Source of the DNA: Peronospora farinosa
Lineage: Eukaryota; Oomycota; Peronosporomycetes; Peronosporales; Peronosporaceae
Direction of reading: 5' to 3'
DNA: 64,000 nucleotides
Assembly: GCA_947646735.1 (NCBI GenBank)
Contig: CANTFK010000752.1
Coordinates: forward strand, 303,671-367,670
Made by a program: the position numbers and the translations under genes. Positions 46,093-57,205 of the stretch are shown piece after piece (position 1 is the first letter of the stretch; each line of letters starts with the position of its first letter). The notes under the pieces are model-generated. The model did not search any database. It had not been told where the DNA came from and saw only the letters and a list, made by a program, of their open reading frames with translations.

Positions 46093-46422
46093 AAGTGAAA
46101 AGCAGGCTCGTTATCTCTTCCAGTAGGCCTAATCATTAATACCTCGTTTCGTTTTATTGTTTAGTACACATGCAACGTGCGTCTTTAAGAAATAACAATG
46201 AGGTCCTTTAGTGTTAAGCTTCAATACGTTTCAGAATACCATGATAATGTCTATGCTCACTAATATAGCTTCACGGTATTCAGCCTGAAGCTCTGCAAGT
46301 GTATCGCTGAATTAACGTGAAGCTGCATCAGTCTCCAGGTAAGATAATTGAATTGGGGACAACGGTCTGAGTGCAATGCCTCATGACGTTGAACCAATCA
46401 CATTGTGCAGGAACACCATGGA
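46093..46422 (-). repeat. Long inverted repeat, right arm
   Basis: Inverted partner of 44920-45245; 46112-46347 is perfectly complementary to 44994-45229. Together the arms would fold into a long hairpin if the whole locus were transcribed. No convincing target-site duplication was found at the outer ends. Confidence 0.9.
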
Positions 46423-47149
46423 GCCATTTGTGAGAGAGACTGATTGCCGGATATCGTTAAGACAATCTCGAGGTGTTTCGTACGAAGGCTAATTGACCAT
46501 CTTAAGCAGATACTCAAAAATACAGGCCGCATGAATGCAAAGACCTCGAGCTAAGCACTGTAGTAAAGGCGTATGCTAGTATACTCGACACACGACTTTA
46601 GAAGCATGCCAAACACGAAAATGAACTGATCGATGGCGATGATGGGACAAGCAGTACCAAAGATAAAGTGCACATGACTGGACGCGCAGCAGTGTGATTG
46701 AATGCTGCTTAAATGATTTTTTTCTTCTGCAGTGACGTGTACGTTTGTGAGCTTTGTAATCGTCAAGACAACCGTTTACTCGTGTTTGCTACTGCATTCA
46801 TCTTTTCTGAAGAAGTGTTTCGGTGCGTGGTTCTCGTGTACTATATTTATTGCAAAGAAAACATGCTGGCGGTCAGATCTTTTTTTGCTTAGCTCGACAC
46901 AGGCACTTTGTTGAATAGTAGAATTTTCGCTTCACTCTGCAAGGTGGAAACAATAGTCGGCAACATCACGATGATACGCCACACGCAGATAAATTCTCGT
47001 TGTTATTATAAGTAGACCTCCATTTGTCTTCTTACGAAAAGGTTGGATAGGCATTCAGCGCACAATTTCCCCCTGGTAGTCAGATTTCTCTGACGAGCAG
47101 CTGACGCTCGTTTAGTATGCTTCATCTACTCTCGTGTTGTCGTGTTTTG
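46423..47149. other. Intergenic region, no gene seen
   Basis: 727 bp between the inverted repeat and the 3' end of the alpha-glucosidase gene. Short open frames (for example 46551-46766 minus) lack homology signals or conserved features. Confidence 0.4.
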
Positions 47150-50100
47150 TCATATAGTTTCATATCCCTGGCGACGACGGCGCAACAGGAACACCAAGAT
47201 AATTGCAGCCAGAAAAGCGGCACCCACGACGATACCCACAATACCCGTGATAGAGAATTTGGACTTCTTCTTTCGAGACGTCGAGCCATTGCCCTCTTCA
47301 GTTCCGCCATTCTCATTGTCTGTGCTTCCAGACTTTCCCGAAGTGTTAGCGTCTACCGGCTTTCCATTCTTTCCTGCTTCAGGTGCTGCGGCTGGTTGGG
47401 CAACCACCTTCACATGAAATTCTTGACCAATAAACATGTTAAGACGAGAGAGAACCAGCATGTCTGACTGCGCGAAGTAGTCAGCTTTAATTGAGTGTTG
47501 ACGCGAAGATCCTCCTCTAGGTGACACAAGTGTTGCATCCATTGTCGAATTTGCTGCAAAGCCATCCCCGTGCACACCATACACGCGAACTTCTCCGAGG
47601 TCTGCATGCATCTCTGGTCCAGCGTATCCGTGAAACTTTACGGAGCACGAGAACTCAATTGTATCGCTTGAATTTTGATACACCTTAAAGCCCACCAGTG
47701 AGTACCGGTGATCTTCCATTGCCAGTAACGAGTCACCATCGTCAATATATAGCTCTCCAACTGCCGATGCGCGTTCCTGTGATTTATCCAGCGCTGCTAA
47801 AAGCGTGAAAGCTCCACGTCGAGAAAGAGCTGTTGTAGTAAGCGATTGTTGCGTCGGGACAATGTAACCTCCGCGAAGGTGTACCTGTAGCTTGGGCAAC
47901 GGAGTCAACAAGCTAACACGTCGGTTATCACCAGCTGCGGGATCCAACGCCAGCTTACCACTATGCGCATCGTACCAGTGAGCAGCAGGAAAATACACCT
48001 CCGTAGAAATAGCGCCTTCATGTACGACGGGCGATATCATCAGGGCCGGACCAAGCAAATACTGATGCTCGATATCTCGAGCGCTCTTGTCACCTGGAAA
48101 CTCAAACGAGAGCAGTCGAGCCACGGGATTGCCCGAACGGTGTGCCTCATAGAAAAGAGTGTACATATATGGCAGGTACCGATAGCGCCTCAGCAGAGTT
48201 GACCGCAAAATGTTAAGGGCGTCTGCGTCGTAGTCAATGGGTGTTTGTTTTGCTCCATCATTCTCTGCATGGTTTCGTAGCAGTGGCAGGAATGAAGCAG
48301 CTTGATGCCAGCGTACGCAAAGCTCTCTCGATGATCGCCCTTTGGAGCCGCACACGTTTGGTCCTGTCAGCGGGATTCCCAACAGATTCATCTGTAGCGT
48401 ACCAGATATTGACAAGCGCAGTTGTTCCCACGAAGCTTCCGCATTATCGCCCAGCCAGTGGCCAGTATACCGACCACTTCCAGAGAAAGTTGAGCGAGAA
48501 AGCAGGACACTGCGTTTTTTGACAATGGAGTCGAGGGCGTGTCGCGTAGCGCGAGCGTGTTCATGGCCGTACAGAGAATGGAGATTGTAATGGAGTGATG
48601 AATGGTGAAGTGCTGCCATAGGAAGCGTACCCGAGTTTAAATTGCCATGTCCCCCCTTGCTGGGATCGTTCTGCCCTGGTGCGAATGGTTGACGATACGG
48701 ATCAAATGGAAAGTTCACGTCGTTTGTGCGAATGAACCCGCCATCAGCTCCAGTTGCAAACTCTTCCATTTGAATGCCTCCAGGCGACGTTGCTCTGGTC
48801 TGTAAATGTCGTCCACTGCAAACGTGGACGCAAACGTCATCCTCCGCAGCCAGAGTGCAGTCACAGGCGCTGCTGGGCTCATTACTGTCAAGCCACAATC
48901 CGTCAAATGGCACAACATACTTATGGAACATAGCCAACTGCTCATGCCAATAGCGCGAGGCTTCTGGGTGGAAAAAATCGATAAAGACTGCCCAGCCAGA
49001 TCGCAAAGCTTTCTGCGCATAGCGCTCGCCGTTGACTCCTTTTATAAACACATCCAGCTCTTCGCCCCGCACAATTGGATCCCATTCCTTTCTATCCTTC
49101 TCATTGCTACTGCGGTCACCTCGATCATCATCGCTGTGGCTGTCATGGTTGTATATTTCACCTTTGTCGCTACCGCTTCTATCAGTTGTGTCGCTTCCCA
49201 AAGCATCGATGTAATCGTCCTTGTCGCTATTTTTTTCGTACCCGGCATCATCGCTGTCGTTCCTTTGGTCATGGGTATGTAGTGCAAGAATTGTTTGCCT
49301 TGGGTTTGTCCTAGCACTATATTTCGCCATATCCTTATCATACCCAGTCATGGACGCATTTGTCAACGTAATGGCCGGAACTTGGACACATACAAAATAC
49401 TGGCTGTGAAAGTGCAGGTCGTCAATGAACGCATTCATATCTCGGTGTGGAAACTTTTTTTCGTTCAAAGACAGCGCGCGTTCATCGTCTATCATGTACT
49501 CATAATCTTGCCAATATGCATCCATGGGAACACCAGCTATGCGGAGCTGCGTGACAAGCCTCATCGCATCGTCAATCGACGTTGTTTCTCCGTGCTGGCC
49601 CACATGATAACCCAAGGCCCAGTAAGGAGGCATAGCTGGACGACCGACAATATCCGTGTACTGCTCAATCACGTTTTGTGGGGTCGGACCAGAGAAGACA
49701 AAAACATCGAAAATGCCACCCGTAAGTCGATACGTTAGAGCATCGCTACGCGCCACAACCTCCATCGCGTTCGAGGACAGAACGAATATACCGTGGGCGT
49801 TACCTAAGTTACTTCCTTTCAGCTGCATTACGAAGGGATGAACGCCGTACAAATTGTCCCCACCACTGCGAGTATGCACAGGAGCGGACACGTTTGGTGC
49901 CCGTGCAAACATCGGATAGAGGTCTCCTTTATCATCTGCATGAAGGCGTGCATTGCCCAATCGTTCACCAAGGCCGTACAAAACAGGCTCATCATCGTCT
50001 TCGTCAGCTGTCAACTGGGTCGATATCTCGAGGAACTGGTTTTCAAATACTAAGCCACTAAAAGTAACATCGTCTTCCGGAGGCGTTGAATTAAATAGCA

Positions 50101-50818
50101 CCTCCCCAGAGTGTCGACGTGTGACCGCAACTCCAAACGGCCATGGTGTAAAGTGAACATCAAAGTCACTACTCTCTTCCGTATCACTTTTGTCGTTTTG
50201 ACGTCGGACAGGAAGGTCTGGTACCTCATACCGTGGAAAAGCGGGGTCAGTGATACGGATGCGCACTTGACTTTCCGACTCGCGAATGACATTCAGCTCA
50301 AGCAAAGGCACATCGTTCCCAAAAGGTCCACGGTCCCCATGTCGCAACACAAGTGTTCCACGCCATCCATTGCTTGTCTTGTCCAATGTTAATAATTCGT
50401 ATCCATCCGTCATCGGCTGAAAACACTCTCCATCTCTAAAACAGCAGCCGACTAATTGACAAGTGTCGGCGTCTTCCAGTACCTTCAAAGATGCAAATCT
50501 CGGGTTTCGACATGCCAAACGCGATGCTTTAGCAACATTTGAACATTTTGCATCGATAGGCGAATTTTCTTCTGCAAAAGCACATGGGACACCATCATTC
50601 TCGAGACTCTTCCAGCAACAGCCTTGAGCCAGACACAACTCTTCCGTTGGCCCTGGAAAGTTAGGACTTGGTGGGTAACAGTCCACACGCTGCGTCGTTT
50701 CCTTCATACACTTGACAGCAGTGGCAGCAGCTGCAGCAGAAACCAAGTCCACTACATTGGTATGGGCACTACCGCAGCCGATCCAGGCCGAAACAACTGC
50801 AAGTTGAAGTAAGACCAT
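47150..50818 (-). CDS. GH31 alpha-glucosidase, membrane-anchored, with two trefoil domains
   Basis: 1222 aa from ATG 50818, chosen because it begins a signal peptide (VLLQLAVVSAWIGCGSA); an in-frame ATG at 50983 would place 55 charged residues in front. Two P-type trefoil modules follow (CYPPSP...LCLAQGCCWKS, then CRNP...TCQLVGCCF). The GH31 barrel includes GLGERLGNARLH, YWALGYHVGQHG, the nucleophile region DGLWLDSNEPSSACD and the acid/base region GHWLGDNAEASWEQL. An acidic low-complexity insert (about residues 535-605, DSDDAGYEKNSDKDD) interrupts the domain. The C-terminus has a Ser/Gly linker, a transmembrane helix (SITGIVGIVVGAAFLAAIIL) and a short RRRRQGYETI tail. It should release glucose from alpha-glucans at a membrane surface, lysosomal/vacuolar or extracellular. 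Intronless; divergent from WDR91. Confidence 0.94.
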   Translation of the reverse strand: MVLLQLAVVSAWIGCGSAHTNVVDLVSAAAAATAVKCMKETTQRVDCYPPSPNFPGPTEELCLAQGCCWKSLENDGVPCAFAEENSPIDAKCSNVAKASRLACRNPRFASLKVLEDADTCQLVGCCFRDGECFQPMTDGYELLTLDKTSNGWRGTLVLRHGDRGPFGNDVPLLELNVIRESESQVRIRITDPAFPRYEVPDLPVRRQNDKSDTEESSDFDVHFTPWPFGVAVTRRHSGEVLFNSTPPEDDVTFSGLVFENQFLEISTQLTADEDDDEPVLYGLGERLGNARLHADDKGDLYPMFARAPNVSAPVHTRSGGDNLYGVHPFVMQLKGSNLGNAHGIFVLSSNAMEVVARSDALTYRLTGGIFDVFVFSGPTPQNVIEQYTDIVGRPAMPPYWALGYHVGQHGETTSIDDAMRLVTQLRIAGVPMDAYWQDYEYMIDDERALSLNEKKFPHRDMNAFIDDLHFHSQYFVCVQVPAITLTNASMTGYDKDMAKYSARTNPRQTILALHTHDQRNDSDDAGYEKNSDKDDYIDALGSDTTDRSGSDKGEIYNHDSHSDDDRGDRSSNEKDRKEWDPIVRGEELDVFIKGVNGERYAQKALRSGWAVFIDFFHPEASRYWHEQLAMFHKYVVPFDGLWLDSNEPSSACDCTLAAEDDVCVHVCSGRHLQTRATSPGGIQMEEFATGADGGFIRTNDVNFPFDPYRQPFAPGQNDPSKGGHGNLNSGTLPMAALHHSSLHYNLHSLYGHEHARATRHALDSIVKKRSVLLSRSTFSGSGRYTGHWLGDNAEASWEQLRLSISGTLQMNLLGIPLTGPNVCGSKGRSSRELCVRWHQAASFLPLLRNHAENDGAKQTPIDYDADALNILRSTLLRRYRYLPYMYTLFYEAHRSGNPVARLLSFEFPGDKSARDIEHQYLLGPALMISPVVHEGAISTEVYFPAAHWYDAHSGKLALDPAAGDNRRVSLLTPLPKLQVHLRGGYIVPTQQSLTTTALSRRGAFTLLAALDKSQERASAVGELYIDDGDSLLAMEDHRYSLVGFKVYQNSSDTIEFSCSVKFHGYAGPEMHADLGEVRVYGVHGDGFAANSTMDATLVSPRGGSSRQHSIKADYFAQSDMLVLSRLNMFIGQEFHVKVVAQPAAAPEAGKNGKPVDANTSGKSGSTDNENGGTEEGNGSTSRKKKSKFSITGIVGIVVGAAFLAAIILVFLLRRRRQGYETI

Positions 50819-51135
50819 CACTCTTGCTCGCACCTTTTTTTTCAGAGACGTCCGCTCTCGAAGCTGCAAATTGCGTTGTGTTCCTACAAAGGTCCTATTT
50901 CTCTCATGTTTTTCTTCTTCTCTTTGGGTGCAAACGAAGTTGATGGTGCATCGCCATGCGCCGGGTCGCACCCTTTTTCTCATTCTTCACCTTTTACTTC
51001 AAGTGTCAACTGGCACATGCCTGTTCACCGTGAAAACACATATATCATGTGGTACACTTAATTGTTTAAAGTTTTGGCTGTTTTTATTTTAATTTAGAAA
51101 TAAAAGACAAATTGGTGTGCACAACGTAACGAAGT
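50819..51135. promoter_or_regulatory. Shared divergent promoter, GH31 / WDR91
   Basis: 317 bp between the two start codons (less if the upstream GH31 ATG at 50983 is used). It contains both promoters. No individual element is identifiable. Confidence 0.5.
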
Positions 51136-53819
51136 ATGAACCCGTCGAGTCTCCTGCCGCACGTGGACGAGCTCGTGATGGAGTATCTGTTGTTTCGAGG
51201 CTTTACTAAGGTACAAGAATCTCTCTCTTGTTCTCTCTCTACAGCTCTGTATTAATTAACATTCCGTGAAAACGTACGTATTCGTTTAGAGCTTTCAAGT
51301 GTTTAGTGCCGAGCGCAAACGTGATCGTACACGAGGCTTTGACGTGGAACAAATTGTTTCTCAGCTGCTAATTGCAATACAAACGTACGTTATAGTTGTT
51401 TTTGGGATGGTCACCTCTAATAATTAATATATCTTATTGTCACTAAACGTCTGTAATTTGTGTGTGTACTTTGCTTAGTTATCAGATCGAATCAGTATTA
51501 GAGACGTGGAAATTTTTAACTGCACGTTTTTTTAATCATTTGGACGCATCCTACGCTTCGGTATGAAATTGGTAGAGGTAGTTTATATGAGGTGAAAGGA
51601 ACGACTTGTAACACATTGTATTGTATCCTTATTTTTTGTTGATTTATAATCAGACATTGCAGCAATTGGAGACATCATTGCTGAGACTTTACGTGGTCAA
51701 TGCTGTCAAATCTGGACATCGAGAGAAAGTGGTCGAATTCTTTCAGCTGTACGCGGACAACTTGAACGCTTCTGTGGCAGCTACAGGAGGTGGAGGCTCG
51801 GACTCGTGGAGTCGCTGGTTCATTTTGCCATATATCGAGCACCCAGAGAGCGACCCGTACTTTGAATTGTTCTTTGGCCAGTCGTGGTTGATAGCCTTCG
51901 TGACGTCGTTCCGCAATTTTTTATCGCTCGTTTTCCGAAATTTGCCACTGCCAAAATTGCTGGCTTTTCAGCTGGCTAGATTGGAAGAGCCGACGCTAAA
52001 ATTGCGCCTTAAGGTAAGCCATTCAGAAGCTGCAAGACTTCGGCTATACAACAGCGAAGCGATGGCCAAGATAAAAAAACTAGAGGAAGCTGGGCGACAA
52101 TTGCATTCAATTCTTCGCAAGATGGTGCAGCACAGTATGATGGAACACTTTTCGCCGTCTGGCTATGTGGATATGACGAGTGATAGGAATAAAAGCAGGA
52201 GTCGCAGCCGCAGCTATGGCGCAGCAGCAACGAGTATAGGACTCTCGCAGAAGCAGTTGAAAGACATGTGGGAGCTGTTTGGTGTCATTAACGAGGACGG
52301 TCCTCATGTAGATTTTGAGCCCGTTGATTCACGCGACATCCCACGTGTTGCAGAGGTGTACCTGCCTGCTGATGAGCTGAGTGATGAAGAGATTCCCGGT
52401 CGAGATGACGAAAAGGGCGAAAAAATCGCGGACGCGCCAAGACATGAAACTGGAGCTGATAGCGACCTAATGACACCCATGTTTTCTCCAATTGCCACGT
52501 CTTCGAGTCCTTTGGCTGAAAACTTACACAACGACCAGCCACCGCCGCAGTGGTCTAGTGACGCATCTGAAAAACTGAACGACAACATTCGGGCATCGTT
52601 AATCCGCGAATTTAACATGCTTAACGATTGGAAACCAACGAAGTCAATGATGACTGCGAGGAGCCGTTTCTCCTCAGACGGCCAGTTTCTTGCTATCGCA
52701 AAGCTTGGCAATACCCACATTGACATTTGGAATGCAGATCCAGCAGCCCTTTCTCTGATCTCTACGATTGAGCTACCGGCAAGACTGACTAGTCTGAGTT
52801 GGTTGGGTCCGAGCTCAAACAAACAGGTACAACACGAATGACGGAGATTTTACTGATTTTACTGAATTTCTGCAGTTTCTTACCATTGTATTTTGTTTGT
52901 GGGTAGCTCCTGGCGTGTACTGTGGAAGGAGGCGAGATGATGTTGTGGGATACTGACGGACAGGAAGTTATTGCGTGTCCGTCAAACGAGAAAGACTTGC
53001 AAACTCAACAGCTTATGTGTGCTCGAGAGGCACCCATTGCTGCGTGTCTGCTCACAAGTCGTGATATAGACGACAATTCCATACAACAAATCCTTGTTTT
53101 GCATGGAGGTATGGAGGAGCCCATGCAAGATTACTTTTCTATGGAAGGAAAGCAACTTACGTGCTTAGCTTGGAACAATTCGGGGAATGTACTGATTACT
53201 GGAAGTATAACGGGGAACATTGAGTTTATAGACGTGATCCGCCCAGAGCGGATACACCGGTGCAATCTGGATTCCTGCAGGGGCTCCGCACGCACTAAAG
53301 ATGGTAATTTATCAGCCATCTGCCTGTCCCCTGATGGAACGTCGATGTTGAGTGTTACGGGCAGTGTTGTGATGGAATGGTATGTCACGCCAATTATGAT
53401 TGCTGTCGCCTCTCACAGTGATGCGTCTAGCGATGTTAGAGGAAGCGTAATCGATGTGAAGCCGACACTGGAGTGTACGTACGAAATGGACAAGCCATTA
53501 GTCTTCCGCGAAGCTGAGGTAGACACGTCGATACGTTTTGTTGGGACGGGTGATTATTTTGTGGTTGCTGATTCTGCTGCTCTATTCATCTTTAAAGTAC
53601 GAAACTGGCGATAAGTTGTTTGACGCCGATTGCCATAAAATTGACTACGCTAACATATTGTGCTTGTGTGAAATACAGCGTGGCGAGGAACGCGCTATCT
53701 TGACTTTTTTACCAAATCAAGCTACTATTGCGGATTTAGACTGTCACCCAAACCTACCTATGAGTTGCTCTGCTAGCCAGGAAGGTACCATTTCACTGTG
53801 GAACATGAAGGAAACTTGA
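51136..53819 (+). CDS. WDR91: WDR91-like endosomal WD40 protein, 751 aa
   Basis: Exons 51136-51210, 51290-51384, 51479-51560, 51654-52826, 52907-53596 and 53679-53819 sum to 2256 nt in phase; all introns are GT-AG. The N-terminus is a LisH-like module (VDELVMEYLLFRGFTKSFQVF) followed by the family-specific helical region: WSRWFILPYIEHPESDPYFELFF, FRNFLSLVFRNLPLPKLL. A coiled coil (about 155-190) and an acidic disordered linker lead to WD40 blades from about residue 415: FSSDGQFLAIAKLGNTHIDIWN, GGEMMLWDTDG, LAWNNSGNVLITGSITGNIEF, ending in ASQEGTISLWNMKET. The length equals human WDR91 (~747 aa). In animals WDR91 is a Rab7 effector that lowers PI3P production during early-to-late endosome conversion. 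The same role here is inferred. Confidence 0.92.
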
Positions 53820-55007
53820 GGTATGCCGCCTAAAAATGAAGATTTTGATACCGGCTCATGTTGAAACACGGTTAACAAACTGGTTAAGTTTGGAGCTGCT
53901 ACATTCAGAAGGTCCACACGAAGAAGAAGGTCCACACGACGAAGACAAACTTGGCGTCTGGCAGTTGTCTGTGCTACGAGCGCGACGTGATTCGTCGCGC
54001 TTGCACCAACCCGTATAAAGCTTTTATGCCAGAACTGGACTGGGATGCTACTGCAATGGTTAACATGCCAAGAACAGTTTCGTCACCTCGTTAACCAGCC
54101 AGCGCAAATTTCCGAGCATAGTTCTGCTCATATGCATACGCTTTGTACCAGTGACTGCTATTATTGAACAAGAAGTTAACGTGGAAGAAAAATCTGGCTT
54201 AGTGCCAGTGATTTCCGGGTAGCACAGTTATGCCGAGATACGACACGAAAAAAAGCTGGCATGTGGAAATCTACATATATATACTTTTATGTGGCGCAGT
54301 TGGTTTATTATCATGTCGGCACGATCTTCTATTTGTGGCGACCACCTCGTGTTTTCATCTATCATGACGCAATAATCTCCTCCACGCTTTCTTGTTCCGC
54401 CGGCTTGATACTTCGGTGGGGCACACCTCCAATGACACGTGATTGGATCCGTTGACCAAGTCAAAAATGCGCACACTTGACGGCCATCATGACGTAATTT
54501 CTGGCCTTTCACGCGGGGTCGACTTGCTCTGCCTATCGGATCGAACGTTGCGGGTCACAAGTTGGTCAGACTTGCTCGTGCGCACCGAAAAATATCTGAC
54601 CTGGTGCTTAAGTTACATAAACGATTAATACTTGGATCTCAACGGAGCTATCATGATCTGGAGGGAGTCTCTTTGTGACACCGTGGGTTTGCGCTTAGCG
54701 AAGTAGTCGACGACTTGGAGGCAGCTCGTGAAGGGTACGAACTGACCTTGGTGCAGGGGATTCGAAATTCTGTCGACGACCCAACACCCTGGGGATGTTC
54801 TGCGGACCGCTTCCCTTTCGGGTCGCACGCTGCTCAAAGCGCGCGCTGCGAGGAGAATACCTTCAAGGTAGAGGGGCCAGATCGTTGGCTCTGCGAGGGC
54901 TCCGTTCCTTTGTCGCACTGGACTCTGCCGTTGTGAAGTGAGAGTAAGATAGCATGCTACATTCTTGTATGATTTTGCATCTACATCGCTAAGATGCGTC
55001 AATTCAT
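53820..55007. other. Intergenic region, decayed
   Basis: 1188 bp with only short open frames. The plus-strand stretch 54715-54936 (73 codons) has an ordered look (GYELTLVQGIRNSVDDPTPWG) but no recognisable family, and may be an old transposon or gene fragment. The rest holds nothing I can support. Confidence 0.35.
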
Positions 55008-55892
55008 TCAATAAGGATACGCTTTTTTTAGGTTGTTATAAAAGTTGGAATCGCGAAGGGGCATGTTCGCATTGCCCCAGTTCACTGAATTTAAGGCACA
55101 ACGAGCGTTCTCTGGTAGCTGATGCCATAAGATCAGATCCTGAAAGCTACCTTCCTCAGAGGTGGATTGGAGTGCGTGGTTCATCGGCCATTTGCTTAGA
55201 TATTCGATTTTTACATTCGTATTATTCACCGTGGAGGCATCAGGAGGACAGTGCTTCGAGAATCCGTCGTGAGCCGACGGCGTCACAGCCCCGATCTCAA
55301 AGCAATTGTTGTCAAGATTAAATTCTAGCCACAGGATAACATGCTCCCAGTCGTGACGGTGACCAAAATACGGCGCCGGAGAGTCTTTTGGGAAGTACCA
55401 TGCGTACACGATGACCCAGTGCTTCCGGTACAAAGTTGAGCGTCCGTAAACTTGAGACCCCCATTGAGATCCCTTGCAGTTCCCGTCAGAAGACCCGGTA
55501 GTCTTAAGACCAGCGCTAGTCTCACCTTCTGCGTTCACCGCGGGGTACGGGTGACATCCGTTGCTAACTCTGAGCATTGGTTTAAATCTGACGGCAATCA
55601 TTTCAGAAATAGTCACGGGTTTAGGCTGTGGAAGTGGTTTTATTTTGTTGTGACCGATCACCTGCTTGGTATGATTGCATTCAATTGTCGGTGCAGGAGT
55701 CGGTGCAGGAGTCGGTGCAGGTGGCGAAATTCCATTCTTGGAATTTGAGTCGGATACTTTTTCATCGTCCTGTTCGTTGAGTTTTTCCATATCGTAAGTA
55801 GCAGTTTCCATGGCCGTTGCTTGGTCAATGATCGTAGCAATTACTAGAGCGACAAACAGGAAGGTGCCGATCTTCATGGTCGGAAGTTTCAC
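55008..55892 (-). CDS. NEP1-like protein (NPP1/NLP family), secreted
   Basis: 294 aa, no intron, ATG 55892; a second ATG at 55877 would give a slightly shorter signal peptide. Residues ~6-27 form a secretion signal. An acidic stretch and a Pro/Thr-rich spacer (APTPAPTPAPT, residues ~59-69) precede the NPP1 domain from about residue 85. The family's hallmark GHRHDWE heptapeptide, needed for metal binding and membrane damage in cytotoxic members, is intact. Paired Cys at the start of the domain fit type 1 NLPs. NLPs act outside the pathogen on plasma membranes of dicot plants, or as immune patterns. Downy mildew members are often non-cytotoxic, which cannot be judged here. The spacer makes it longer than typical (~240 aa) members. 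It is flanked by repeats. Confidence 0.95.
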   Translation of the reverse strand: MKLPTMKIGTFLFVALVIATIIDQATAMETATYDMEKLNEQDDEKVSDSNSKNGISPPAPTPAPTPAPTIECNHTKQVIGHNKIKPLPQPKPVTISEMIAVRFKPMLRVSNGCHPYPAVNAEGETSAGLKTTGSSDGNCKGSQWGSQVYGRSTLYRKHWVIVYAWYFPKDSPAPYFGHRHDWEHVILWLEFNLDNNCFEIGAVTPSAHDGFSKHCPPDASTVNNTNVKIEYLSKWPMNHALQSTSEEGSFQDLILWHQLPENARCALNSVNWGNANMPLRDSNFYNNLKKAYPY

Positions 55893-55998
55893 TGGTTGCT
55901 GGTCTGGTAAATAAAAGTAGAGTGGAATGGATAGAAGATAGCAAGCAACCTCTAAGAACGCGAACGGAAACTCTGTAAACAGAATTTTATGATGGGGT

Positions 55999-56055
55999 GC
56001 GTAGAATCGATTATGATGAGTGCATAGTATGCACTCACCATTATCGGTTCTACGC
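55999..56055. repeat. Near-perfect 57-bp palindrome
   Basis: Two 27-bp arms (starting GCGTAGAA at 55999, ending TTCTACGC at 56055) with three mismatches surround a 3-nt centre (AGT). It lies about 110 bp upstream of the NLP start codon on the minus strand, so it falls within the likely NLP promoter. It could be a MITE tip, a cruciform or a protein-binding dyad. Confidence 0.85.
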
Positions 56056-57205
56056 TATGCACTGCATTGTCTCGCGACCAGAGGAAAGCAGACGAGTCTA
56101 TCTAACATTTTATTGTTGTTGTTGTGGGAACAAACAGAGTGTCTATTTACCGTTATGGTTTCTGAAAAGTCCACAGCCATTCAAATACCCCACGAAATGT
56201 TTCCTGTCGGTTGCAAGGGCTGTGCAGTGCCGGCTGCCGGTCGACGATGGTTTTATAACACATGTCTGTGGCTAGGCGGAAGTAGACGCCATTGCTCACA
56301 TCCCTTTTTCTTTGATAGCGACCGCTTGGAGTTGGCGAAGAAGGACTTGTTTGACTTTCGCTACCTCTTGCTCCGTGGTCACACGTTCCTGTTTATGGAT
56401 ACACCGTTTTTGCTGATCCAGAGCGTGGTGACGCAGACAAAGCAATCTATTCACCATATTCTTTTCCAGGTCCGACCAAGAATGTCAGCTTTGTCTGGGG
56501 AACTCGCGCTTGATATCCGCCTGCACTCTCGGGAGGTAGCTCCGGTACGCAACGGGATAATGGTGCTTGTTTGTACTAAACCACTTGAGCGGATGATATA
56601 CTTTGGGCGTGTGCGTGTTGGCGCCCGTGTGTAACATCCTGGATAATGATTGTCCACGTGTACTTGGTCAGTACCTCAGGTCCGTTTCGCAGCGTTAGTT
56701 GAGCCGGTATTTGCATTACTTCTTCTTCGTGCAGATAGGGACTTGACATCAGTTGGCTCTTGCAAGTTTAGAAATCGTGTGGTAAGTATTTGACCTCGTG
56801 CTTGGGGGTCGAATACGGTAATTAGTATTAAAACTCGCCGACTTTGTAACTCAGCTAGCGTGCAAGCGTGTAGCAGTAAAGACTTCTTTGTTAGTAGCAT
56901 AATTCTCTTGTCATGCGCTATCCAAAGATTTTCATCCCATTGGCCAAGAACTTTTGTGCTCATGGGTGTACAAGTGTGTAAGAGTCGGAAGGATGACTTT
57001 ATATTATTGGAGAAGTAAATTCTGATCCGGCCGGTAGCCACGAGGTATGTCACGAGCGGCTTCAGAGACCTTTGACGGTGCTGTTGCCATAGTGTAATCT
57101 TAGTATACATAACACATAGTTCTTGCAGGACGTCTAGAAGTTTCTAAACCTAATAAGCAACGCCGGTTCTTCGTTTGAGTCTAGAGGTTGTACGGGGCTT
57201 GTCTG

